From positions 1 through 6,154 of the forward strand of contig DRNB01000092.1 of assembly GCA_011375045.1 (NCBI GenBank): DNA of 6,154 bases, read 5' to 3'. The notes under the pieces are model-generated. The model was given only the letters and a program-made list of their open reading frames with translations. It was not told the origin of the DNA and did not search any database. A program made the position numbers and the translations under genes. Numbering within the stretch: position 1 is the first letter of the stretch; every line of letters starts with the position of its first letter. Source of the DNA: Aquifex aeolicus. Its GTDB lineage: Bacteria; Aquificota; Aquificia; Aquificales; Aquificaceae. Positions 1-5,395 of the stretch are shown one piece after another.

Positions 1-357
1 AGCAGTTTAGCGAAGCTGATACTTGATGCTGGGTGGGGGACACTTATCACCTTTGCTACCTACAAGGCTGTAATGGCAGGAGCTAGGGTGGTGAAGGTTA
101 ACCCATTCTACACGACACAGGACTGCTCTGTATGTGGCTTCAGAGTTCCAAAGACTTTAGCTCAGAGGCTTCATGAGTGTCCCGAGTGTGGAGCAGTAAT
201 GGACAGGGATTACAATGCAAGTGTGAACATACTGCAAAAAGGTCTCACCCGCCTTAAGGGTGGTAGGGTCGGAGCGACCCGAACTTACGCCTGTGGAGAG
301 GGCAAAAAGCCCTCGTTGAAGCAGGAATCCCAAGCGGGTCTTCTGGGTGGGACTTAG
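1..357 (+). CDS. tnpB: TnpB transposon-encoded RNA-guided nuclease, C-terminal part (5' end off window)
   Basis: The frame is open from the first base of the window, so the gene starts upstream and only 118 residues are visible. TnpB is the RNA-guided DNA endonuclease of IS200/IS605 and IS607 elements and an ancestor of Cas12. Visible residues 42-45 (CSVC) and 60-63 (CPEC) form the two halves of the zinc ribbon. D70 in DRDYNASVNI is the third acidic residue of the RuvC catalytic triad. The first two triad residues would lie upstream. After residue 79 the protein becomes a Gly/Lys-rich tail (GLTRLKGGRVGATRTYACGE), typical of TnpB ends whose DNA also encodes the omega RNA. An internal ATG at 73 is not the start, because family sequence continues upstream of it. 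There is no frameshift or stop in the visible part, so the copy may be intact. Family is confident; subfamily and activity cannot be judged. Confidence 0.9.
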   Translation, partial: SSLAKLILDAGWGTLITFATYKAVMAGARVVKVNPFYTTQDCSVCGFRVPKTLAQRLHECPECGAVMDRDYNASVNILQKGLTRLKGGRVGATRTYACGEGKKPSLKQESQAGLLGGT

Positions 358-398
358 TTCCCTACCAGAAGCTCTTTCTGTAAGGAAAGAGAGGTTCA
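241..398 (+). ncRNA. Probable omega RNA (TnpB guide RNA scaffold) overlapping the tnpB 3' end
   Basis: Consecutive hairpins run through the tnpB tail and past its stop: 246-250/258-262 (CACCC/GGGTG), 266-271/275-280 (GGGTCG/CGACCC), 298-303/309-314 (GAGGGC/GCCCTC), 341-352/359-370 (TTCTGG..GGGA/TCCC..CCAGAA, two central mismatches, spanning the stop codon) and 372-378/385-391 (CTCTTTC/GAAAGAG, six-base loop). The motif GAAGCAGGAATCCC (318-331), followed by a final hairpin and AGGTTCAC, resembles the right ends of other IS605-type elements I know. In the family, such RNA binds TnpB, and the bases just beyond the element end act as guide. By that rule the guide begins near 399. The 5' end of the RNA is uncertain and the fold was not computed. 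Confidence 0.55.
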
Positions 399-401
399 CC
401 T

Positions 402-430
402 AAAAATTACGCTCTAAGCGTTCTGTTTTT
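402..430. terminator. Weak bidirectional terminator-like hairpin
   Basis: A perfect 5-bp stem, ACGCT (409-413) with AGCGT (417-421) around a CTA loop, is flanked by AAAAA (402-406) on the left and TTTTT (426-430) on the right. Read on either strand, the stem is followed within a few bases by a T run, the layout of a bidirectional rho-independent terminator. The stem is short and the T run on the plus strand begins four bases after it, so strength is doubtful. It lies between the inferred IS end and rsmA and could end tnpB/omega RNA transcription. Confidence 0.3.
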
Positions 431-446
431 CGGAACTCCAAGGCTA

Positions 447-458
447 TATTCTGAAGAT
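447..458 (+). promoter_or_regulatory. Possible -10 element of rsmA, leaderless layout
   Basis: TATTCT (447-452) matches the -10 consensus at four of six positions and ends exactly six bases before the rsmA ATG at 459. The overlapping TATATT (445-450) is an alternative. No good -35 hexamer is seen 16-18 bases upstream, and no strong Shine-Dalgarno site precedes the ATG (only GAAG at 453-456, too close). If this is the promoter, transcription would begin at or next to the start codon. Weak alone; it gains support from the same spacing at three other genes here. Confidence 0.3.
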
Positions 459-1202
459 ATGCCGGAGCTGAAAAAATCTCTGGGACAGCACCTCCTCGTA
501 TCCGAAGGTGTTCTCAGAACTCTTGCGGATAGTCTCAACTGCGAGGAGGGAGACAGGGTTGTGGAGATAGGAGGGGGAACCGGCAACCTGACGAGGGTTC
601 TTTTGGAGAAACCCCTCTCCAGACTGTTCGTCCTCGAAGTGGATTCCGACATGGTGCGCGAGCTCGAAAGGATCGAAGACCCCAGACTGAGCGTTGTAAC
701 GGCGGACGCCACAACCTTCCCCTTCTGCTCCCTGGGCGAGAAGCTCAGGGTAATAGGGAACCTGCCCTACAACGTGGGATCCCTCATAGTGGAAAACCTG
801 GTGCTGAACCGAAGGTGCATTCCCCTCGGAGTTCTCATGCTTCAGAAGGAGGTCGCCCTGAGGCTGACGGGCAAGGGGGAAAGGGGATGGCTCAGCGTTT
901 TTCTGAACACCTTTTACACCACAGAGTACCTGATGAGCGTTCCGCCCCGCTTCTTTGTTCCAAGACCAAAGGTCGACTCGGGCGTTATCAGGATAGTTCG
1001 AAAGGAAAAACCCCCTCAGCTCGATGACAGGCGCTTCAAGGAGTTCCTCCTCAGACTCTTTTCTATGAAAAGGAAGATGCTGAAGAAGAAGCTGCCGGAG
1101 GAGGTTATCAGGGAAGCGGGTTTAGATCCTACCCTGAGGGTCGAGCAGATACCACCCGAGGATATCCTCAGACTGTATAATGTGTATGAGGAGAAAAGAT
1201 GA
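459..1202 (+). CDS. rsmA: 16S rRNA (adenine1518-N6/adenine1519-N6) dimethyltransferase RsmA/KsgA
   Basis: This enzyme transfers four methyl groups from S-adenosylmethionine to two adjacent adenosines in the 3' terminal helix of 16S rRNA, a late checkpoint of 30S assembly. The 247-residue protein starts with KKSLGQHLL (5-13), the family N-terminal signature. It has the SAM-binding loop EIGGGTGNLT (36-45), the acidic residue in LEVD (59-62) that should hold the ribose, and the catalytic NLPYN motif (101-105). VPPRFFVPRPKVDSGV (161-176) and a basic C-terminal helix FSMKRKMLKKKL (201-212) complete the fold. GGGTG in place of the common GPGLG is how I remember the Aquifex enzyme. The length fits short thermophile versions and the domain is complete, so ATG 459 is well placed. 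The gene heads a unit with speE: its TGA overlaps the speE ATG (ATGA). Confidence 0.96.
   Translation: MPELKKSLGQHLLVSEGVLRTLADSLNCEEGDRVVEIGGGTGNLTRVLLEKPLSRLFVLEVDSDMVRELERIEDPRLSVVTADATTFPFCSLGEKLRVIGNLPYNVGSLIVENLVLNRRCIPLGVLMLQKEVALRLTGKGERGWLSVFLNTFYTTEYLMSVPPRFFVPRPKVDSGVIRIVRKEKPPQLDDRRFKEFLLRLFSMKRKMLKKKLPEEVIREAGLDPTLRVEQIPPEDILRLYNVYEEKR
1188..1193 (+). promoter_or_regulatory. Strong Shine-Dalgarno site of speE
   Basis: GAGGAG lies inside the last codons of rsmA, five bases before the speE ATG at 1199. It confirms that start and contrasts with the genes at the heads of transcription units here, which lack such a site. The ATGA overlap suggests coupled translation of rsmA and speE. 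Confidence 0.75.
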
Positions 1203-2041
1203 GGGACGTTTTCTTCATAGAAAGGGATCCCTACGCCCCGGTCCGCCACTGCTATACGGTTTCGAAGGTGCTCTACGAGGGGAAGAGCGAGTATCAGGAG
1301 ATCCTCGTCCTCGAGTCTCCGGAGTTCGGCAGGCTACTGGTTCTCGACGGGGTCGTCCAGCTCGATGAGAAGTTCGAGTTCCTCTACCACGAGTTTCTCG
1401 CCCACGTCCCCCTGCACGCCCATCCCAACCCTGAGAACGTTCTCATCATAGGAGGCGGAGACGGAGGCACCCTGAGGGAGGTTCTCAAGCACAGGTGTGT
1501 AAAGAGAGCTGTTCTTGTCGATATAGACAGGGAGGTTATAGAGATCTCCAAGAGGTTCTTCCCGACCCTCTCCGCCTCCTTCGAGGATCCCCGGGCGATA
1601 GTAGTCAACGAGGACGGTTACAGATACGTTCAGGATTACGAGGACGAGTTCGATGTGGTTATCGTGGATTCGACGGATCCAGTAGGGTTCGCCCACGTGC
1701 TGACCACGGAGGAGTTCTTCCGCTTTGTCCACAGAGCGCTCAGGGAGGACGGCATCTTCACCGCCCAGACGGAATCGATCCACTACCACTTAGACATGGT
1801 GGTGAGGATTCAGAAAACGCTCAGGAAGGTTTTTCCCCTCGTGGACCTCTACACCTCCGTAGTTCCCATATACGCCGGTTACTGGTGGACCTACTCCATA
1901 GCTTCCAAGAAGCATCCGGTCAGAAAACCGATCCGGAAGGTGGATCTGGAGGCGAAGATATACTCTGCAGAGATGCACGAGTACGCCTTCCTTCCGGAGG
2001 GCTTCTACAGAAGGATACTGGAGGGCGAGTTCTCTTACTGA
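1199..2041 (+). CDS. speE: Spermidine synthase-family aminopropyltransferase
   Basis: SpeE-family enzymes move an aminopropyl group from decarboxylated S-adenosylmethionine to an amine, releasing methylthioadenosine. The 280-residue protein has an N-terminal beta domain with LDGVVQLDEKFEFLYHE (49-65), the family's DGxxQ...YHE substrate motif. A Rossmann fold follows, with GGGDGG (85-90), VDID (107-110), NEDG (137-140) and the catalytic DSTDPVG (157-163). IYAGYWWTYS (224-233) is the conserved late segment. Length is normal and no catalytic motif is missing. The family includes putrescine, agmatine and longer-amine users; in hyperthermophiles agmatine is often the acceptor (the Thermus route), so the true substrate is open. 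Inference: it contributes to the long or branched polyamines that stabilise nucleic acids at high temperature. It overlaps rsmA by four bases and precedes coaBC by 17. Confidence 0.93.
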   Translation: MRDVFFIERDPYAPVRHCYTVSKVLYEGKSEYQEILVLESPEFGRLLVLDGVVQLDEKFEFLYHEFLAHVPLHAHPNPENVLIIGGGDGGTLREVLKHRCVKRAVLVDIDREVIEISKRFFPTLSASFEDPRAIVVNEDGYRYVQDYEDEFDVVIVDSTDPVGFAHVLTTEEFFRFVHRALREDGIFTAQTESIHYHLDMVVRIQKTLRKVFPLVDLYTSVVPIYAGYWWTYSIASKKHPVRKPIRKVDLEAKIYSAEMHEYAFLPEGFYRRILEGEFSY

Positions 2042-2058
2042 ACCGGGGTTCCAAAACC

Positions 2059-3228
2059 ATGCACCTCTTGAAGAACAGAAGGATTCTCATCGGTGTAACG
2101 GGTGGTATAGCCGCTTACAAAACAGCTCAGCTTATCAGGGATCTGAGGAAGCTGGGAGCCGATGTGAGGGTAATCGTAACGCCCTTTACCCGCAGCTTTG
2201 TGGGGGATATGACCTTCGAAACCCTCTCGGGCAACAGGGTCTCCGCGGACTGGTCGGAGGATCCCCTCGCCCACATAAACCTCGCCCGGTGGGCTGAGGT
2301 CTTTCTGATAGCTCCCTGCACGGTAAACACCCTCTCCAAGATAGCCTTGGGGATAGGCGATACCCTTTTAACCACGACGGTTCTCGCCTACGATCGGACG
2401 CTCCTGATAGCTCCGGCGGCAAATACCGTGATGTTCAGGAACCCTGCCGTTCAGGAAAACCTCAGAAAGCTCAGGGAGAGGGGAATCCTTATCATAGAAC
2501 CCGAGCGGGGGCTTTTAGCCTGCGAGGAGGAGGGGGAGGGAAGGCTTGCGGACCCTGAAAGGCTCAAGGACTGGATCCTGTGGGCGCTGCACCCCAAGCC
2601 CCTTGAAGGTAAAAGGATTCTGCTGACCTGCGGTGCCACGAGGGAATACATCGATCCGGTCCGCTTTGTGTCCAACGAATCGAGCGGTGAGATGGGCTTC
2701 TCCCTTGCGAGGGTGGCAAGGTGGATGGGTGCTCAGGTGAAGGTCATCGCCGGGTTCACAACGGCTCCCGAGCCTCCCGAAACGGACGTAGTAAGGGTTA
2801 AAACTGCGGAGGATATGCGGAGGGCTGTCCTCGAAGAGTTCGGGAACGCGGACGTGGTGATAATGAACGCTGCGGTCGCGGATTACAGACCCCTCCGAAC
2901 CAGCGACAGGAAGATAAAGAAGGGGGGAAAACTGATTTTGGAACTGGAGCAGACCCCGGATATACTCGCGGAGCTGGGAAGAAAAAAGAAAACTCAGATC
3001 CTCGTGGGTTTCGCCCTCGAAAGCGAGGAACTTCTGAAGAACGCAAGGAAGAAGCTGAAGCTGAAGAATCTGGACATGATAGTGGCAAACCCTCCGGAGG
3101 TTATGGGTGCGGGGCACCACAAAGGCTACCTGATAACCGCGTCGGGGTTCGAGGAGTTCGCCTTCGAAAGCAAGATCGAAAGCGCCCTGTTCATAATGAA
3201 CAGGATCTCGAAGCTTACAGCTTCCTGA
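2059..3228 (+). CDS. coaBC: Bifunctional phosphopantothenoylcysteine decarboxylase / phosphopantothenate-cysteine ligase
   Basis: CoaBC (Dfp) carries out two successive steps of coenzyme A synthesis: CTP-dependent joining of 4'-phosphopantothenate to cysteine (CoaB) and FMN-dependent decarboxylation to 4'-phosphopantetheine (CoaC). The 389-residue length is normal. The CoaC half (about 1-180) has TGGIAAYK (14-21), the catalytic His in AHINLARW (H72), APAAN (118-122, N122 matching the family PxMN asparagine) and the flap cysteine in GLLACEEEGEGR (C155). The CoaB half (about 183-389) has LLTCGATREYIDPVRF (188-203), VSNESSG (204-210; N206 is the activating asparagine), NAAVADYRP (270-278) and KIKK (285-288). 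ATG 2059 is chosen because the Rossmann fold begins right after it; upstream sequence in this frame is the shadow of speE. The Shine-Dalgarno site is poor (GGGG at 2045-2048), so translation may depend on speE. The 3' end overlaps the opposing SDR gene by 14 bases. Confidence 0.95.
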   Translation: MHLLKNRRILIGVTGGIAAYKTAQLIRDLRKLGADVRVIVTPFTRSFVGDMTFETLSGNRVSADWSEDPLAHINLARWAEVFLIAPCTVNTLSKIALGIGDTLLTTTVLAYDRTLLIAPAANTVMFRNPAVQENLRKLRERGILIIEPERGLLACEEEGEGRLADPERLKDWILWALHPKPLEGKRILLTCGATREYIDPVRFVSNESSGEMGFSLARVARWMGAQVKVIAGFTTAPEPPETDVVRVKTAEDMRRAVLEEFGNADVVIMNAAVADYRPLRTSDRKIKKGGKLILELEQTPDILAELGRKKKTQILVGFALESEELLKNARKKLKLKNLDMIVANPPEVMGAGHHKGYLITASGFEEFAFESKIESALFIMNRISKLTAS

Positions 3229-3901
3229 TGTCCACGAAGGATCCGCTTTCGAACTCCCTCAGTCTGGGGAGAAGCTGGAAGATCAGGCGTGCCGCCTCCT
3301 CCGGTGTTCTCTTCGGAGATTCCTTTATCCTCCTGACGGAGGGAAAGCGCTCCTCATCCTGACGCATCACCTCTTCGAGCATGGGTGTGAGAACAAGCCC
3401 GGGCGCAAGAGCGATCACGTGGGTTTTTTCCATCTCCCTTGCGTAGAGCTTCAGCAGGCAGTTCAGGGCAGCCTTCGATATGGCGTAGGCGTTCCAGCCC
3501 CTGTTGCAGTTAACGGCGGCTCCAGAGGATATGCCTATGAGCTGTCCTACCCCGATACCGAGATCAGAAAGCGTATCCAGTATTACCTTGTTAGCCCAGA
3601 GGTTTACGCTCATCACCTCTTCGAAACTGCGGAGGGGTATCTCCCTCATATCCCCGAACCTTCCAAGAACACCCGCGTTCAGGATGACGAGGTCGAGGTA
3701 GTCTGAGCTATCGAGGAGCTTTTTCAGGGTCAGGGGTATCCTTTCAAAGTCCCTCAGATCGCAGGGGGCGAAGTGAATCCTTCCCTCAAGTTCCGCAGGC
3801 AGTCGTCTGCTCAGAGCAAAGACCTCGTATCCCCTTTCGAGCGCCTCCAGAACGAGAGCCTTTCCAAGTCCCGAACCCACTCCTGTGATGAACAGCCTCA
3901 C
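3215..3901 (-). CDS. Short-chain dehydrogenase/reductase (SDR), substrate unknown
   Basis: This is a classical single-domain NAD(P)-dependent oxidoreductase of 228 residues. The Rossmann motif TGVGSGLG (6-13) starts almost at the N-terminus, which forces the start to the GTG at 3901. SRR (31-33) after the second strand hints at NADPH preference. CDLRD (47-51) binds the adenine side, NAG (75-77) stabilises the fold, and N100, S125/S126, Y139 and K143 (YAISK) make up the catalytic tetrad. APGLVLTPM (166-174) is the post-catalytic PG segment. All catalytic residues are present, so it should be active. The C-terminus is short, without an obvious substrate lid. Closest resemblance by eye is to small SDRs of the sepiapterin/benzil reductase type, but that is weak and no substrate can be named. 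It converges on coaBC and diverges from the small ORF at 3922. GC content matches the core genes. Confidence 0.9.
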   Translation of the reverse strand: MRLFITGVGSGLGKALVLEALERGYEVFALSRRLPAELEGRIHFAPCDLRDFERIPLTLKKLLDSSDYLDLVILNAGVLGRFGDMREIPLRSFEEVMSVNLWANKVILDTLSDLGIGVGQLIGISSGAAVNCNRGWNAYAISKAALNCLLKLYAREMEKTHVIALAPGLVLTPMLEEVMRQDEERFPSVRRIKESPKRTPEEAARLIFQLLPRLREFESGSFVDIRKL

Positions 3902-3907
3902 GGTTGA

Positions 3908-3915
3908 AGTATAAT
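3908..3915. promoter_or_regulatory. Overlapping divergent -10 elements (SDR leftward, small ORF rightward)
   Basis: On the plus strand TATAAT (3910-3915) is a perfect -10 hexamer ending six bases before an ATG at 3922. On the minus strand TATACT (3913 down to 3908) matches five of six positions and ends six bases before the SDR GTG at 3901. The two share four base pairs, so one AT-rich core could fire both ways. No good -35 hexamer is seen for either direction, and neither start has a Shine-Dalgarno site. Symmetric bacterial promoters with shared -10 cores are known. Confidence 0.5.
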
Positions 3916-3921
3916 AACACT

Positions 3922-4011
3922 ATGCGCGGCTTCTGGAAAAGACTGGAGCGGCTGCTCTTCAGGGTGTTTGGCTGCAGTAGCGGAAGCTGCTACCTGTCCA
4001 GATACAAGTAA
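3922..4011 (+). CDS. Possible small cationic protein, 29 residues, not recognised
   Basis: An ATG follows the perfect TATAAT by six bases and opens a 29-codon frame ending in TAA, six bases short of the end of the opposing permease gene. The N-terminal half (MRGFWKRLERLLFRVF) would form an amphipathic helix with basic R2, K6, R7, R10, R14 and hydrophobic W5, L8, L11, L12, F13, F16. It is followed by GCSSGSCY with two cysteines (C18, C23) and a basic tail. Net charge is about +6. Such a peptide could lie on a membrane or bind nucleic acid, but this is a guess. There is no Shine-Dalgarno site, so translation would need a leaderless message. A hairpin with a GGAA loop (3974-3993) lies inside the frame. 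It could be chance: short frames are common, and the promoter may serve only the SDR. Confidence 0.35.
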   Translation: MRGFWKRLERLLFRVFGCSSGSCYLSRYK

Positions 4012-4017
4012 TCTAAC

Positions 4018-5319
4018 CTAAAAAGCCGACGCTTTTGCAAACTTTCTTTTCGTTATCGATCTGTAAGCAACTTCAAATACAAAAAAGGAGAGGATAACTC
4101 CAAAGCTTGTGTAAAAACTACCCCTTTGAACCTCCCACTGGTATACAATGAGCGTAATAAAAACGGCAAAGATAGCAATAAAGTTGAGAAGTACAAGCAC
4201 CCTCTTTCCCTCCACTTCACCTAAAAGCCTATAGTGGGACGCGATTACAAAAAGATAAATAACAAGAAAAACAAAACTTATTAGAGCAGAAATCCCGTTA
4301 AGATCAAAGAAGATTGCAAAGATGACACTTAAAACGGCTGTTATATATAAACCTTCCGGCTCGTTAAACCATGCCTTTCTTTCAAAGGTTTCAGGCAAGT
4401 GCCCTTTTTTTGCAAGAACATAAGCGACATTGGCTCCCCCGTAAAGGGTCGCGTTGATGGCAGAGGACGTTGAAAACAAAGCACCTACAGAAACAAGAAC
4501 AAAGCCCGCCTGACCTAAAAAAGGTTTTGCGGCTTCAGCAAGGGCGTACTCCTTTGATTTAATCAGACCCTCGACCCCGAGGTTTCCCACAGCAACAACG
4601 GCAACTGATATGTAAACAACTGCTACTATCAGTATGCTCAGGTATATAGCTCTTGGCACAGTTTTTTTTGGATCTTCTATGTTCTCCGAAGCGTTGGTTA
4701 TCAAACCAAAACCCATGTAGGTGAGAAACAAAACAGACGCCGCATAAAATGTTGATATTATCTCTTCGTGGTCAACGAGGGGCTTTAAAAGTTCAGGCTT
4801 TACACTCCAGACTCCCAGCACGACAAAAGAAAGTAAAACTGCGAGCTTTATAAGCACTATCCAGAATTCTGCTTTACCTACAGCCTTTGATCCAAAGAAG
4901 TTAAGAACAGCAAAAACCGAAACTATAAAAACCTCCACGACCGCAAGGTATAAAGGTTGAGCAGGGATGTGAAGTAGAGCGAGGAAGTATCCACCAAACG
5001 CTTTTGCAAAAAGGGAAATAGATATTACGTAACTGAACCACATAAGCATACTGAGGGTTCCGGTTACCGCATTGTCTCCAATCCCCCTCAGTATGAACTC
5101 GATCGGTCCGGCGTTAGATACGTAAACAGATCCCAGCTTCGCGTAAGAATAAGCAACAGAAAGGGAAACAAGAGCCGCTAAGCCGAAAGCTATATAAAGG
5201 TTGTTCTGACAGATCTGAGCCCCGACCCCTAAAACAGAGAATATACCGGCACCTATCATGGTGCCGACAGCTATCGAAACCGCTTCCCACAACCCTATCT
5301 TTTTCTTCTTAATTAACAT
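4018..5319 (-). CDS. APC-superfamily amino acid permease-like transporter
   Basis: The 433-residue protein is a polytopic inner-membrane carrier with about 12 hydrophobic helices (roughly 12-32, 42-60, 88-112, 122-142, 150-172, 188-208, 224-246, 270-292, 323-339, 342-361, 371-393, 402-419). The first helix carries the APC signature GTMIGAGIFSVLG (19-31), whose unwound Gly-rich segment binds the substrate carboxylate. ENIEDPKKTVPRAI (212-225) before helix 7 and the SSAINATLYGGANVAYVLAKKG stretch (285-306) are typical of amino acid/polyamine/organocation carriers. The basic start (KKKK, 4-7) fits a cytoplasmic N-terminus. The substrate cannot be assigned; no UspA-like regulatory domain follows. 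It is AT-richer (30-45% GC in three lines I counted, against 53-57% in two core-gene lines) and uses many AAA/AGA/ATA codons, which suggests transfer. It has its own promoter-like sequence upstream (TTGACA). Confidence 0.9.
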   Translation of the reverse strand: MLIKKKKIGLWEAVSIAVGTMIGAGIFSVLGVGAQICQNNLYIAFGLAALVSLSVAYSYAKLGSVYVSNAGPIEFILRGIGDNAVTGTLSMLMWFSYVISISLFAKAFGGYFLALLHIPAQPLYLAVVEVFIVSVFAVLNFFGSKAVGKAEFWIVLIKLAVLLSFVVLGVWSVKPELLKPLVDHEEIISTFYAASVLFLTYMGFGLITNASENIEDPKKTVPRAIYLSILIVAVVYISVAVVAVGNLGVEGLIKSKEYALAEAAKPFLGQAGFVLVSVGALFSTSSAINATLYGGANVAYVLAKKGHLPETFERKAWFNEPEGLYITAVLSVIFAIFFDLNGISALISFVFLVIYLFVIASHYRLLGEVEGKRVLVLLNFIAIFAVFITLIVYQWEVQRGSFYTSFGVILSFFVFEVAYRSITKRKFAKASAF

Positions 5320-5333
5320 TTTAACAGGTTAAC
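5313..5333 (-). repeat. Three GTTAA repeats at 8-bp spacing over the permease start
   Basis: On the minus strand GTTAAC begins at 5333, 5325 and 5317 as GTTAA with exact 8-bp steps (TTAAC at 5313-5317, 5321-5325 and 5329-5333 on the plus strand). They run from the predicted -10 across the ATG. Another TTAAC is at 5360-5364, beyond the -35. Possibly an operator, possibly chance in AT-rich DNA. Confidence 0.35.
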
Positions 5334-5354
5334 CCGCCGCTCTTTGCCTGTCAA
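5326..5354 (-). promoter_or_regulatory. Predicted promoter of the permease gene
   Basis: On the minus strand a perfect -35 TTGACA (5354-5349) is followed after 17 bases by TAACCT (5331-5326), which keeps the key T1, A2 and T6 of the -10 consensus. The predicted start point, seven bases on, falls at the A of the ATG (5319). No Shine-Dalgarno site lies within the usual distance, so a leaderless message is likely. The promoter sits in the 76-base gap after the HepT-like gene, so the permease need not be co-transcribed with it. Confidence 0.5.
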
Positions 5355-5395
5355 TTCACTTAACTACCCTGCTTCTTGAATTAAAAGATTGCGAG

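Larger units (their letters stand above)
1..398 (+). mobile_element. Right end of an IS200/IS605- or IS607-like element
   Basis: The element is recognised from the TnpB reading frame and the structured right end. I place its boundary after the terminal hairpin (372-391) and the AGGTTCAC motif, at about 398. The left end lies outside the window, and it cannot be said whether a tnpA transposase is present. The element sits about 60 bases upstream of rsmA and points in the same direction, so read-through into rsmA is possible unless the hairpin at 409-421 stops it. IS200/IS605 elements make no target duplications and lack terminal inverted repeats, so the boundary rests on structure alone and could be wrong by several bases. 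Confidence 0.55.

Noticed and set aside
1..398. CRISPR-Cas12 rather than TnpB
   Set aside because: There is no repeat-spacer array, and the short tail with hairpins across the stop codon is a TnpB transposon end.
1334..1789. 151-codon open frame antisense to speE
   Set aside because: It overlaps the conserved SpeE motifs, has no family features and no start signal.
1495..2058. N-terminal extension of the coaBC frame by 188 codons
   Set aside because: It lies wholly over speE in another frame, shows no domain, and the CoaBC Rossmann fold starts right after the ATG at 2059.
2515..3120. 201-codon open frame antisense to coaBC
   Set aside because: It follows the codon pattern of coaBC in mirror image, has low-complexity composition and no recognisable domain.
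3419..3706. 95-codon open frame antisense to the SDR gene
   Set aside because: It covers the SDR catalytic region in the opposite direction and has no recognisable features.
3974..3993. Hairpin with a GGAA tetraloop as terminator of the permease or small ORF
   Set aside because: The stem contains a mismatch and a wobble pair and has no T run on either strand; noted only as part of the small ORF.
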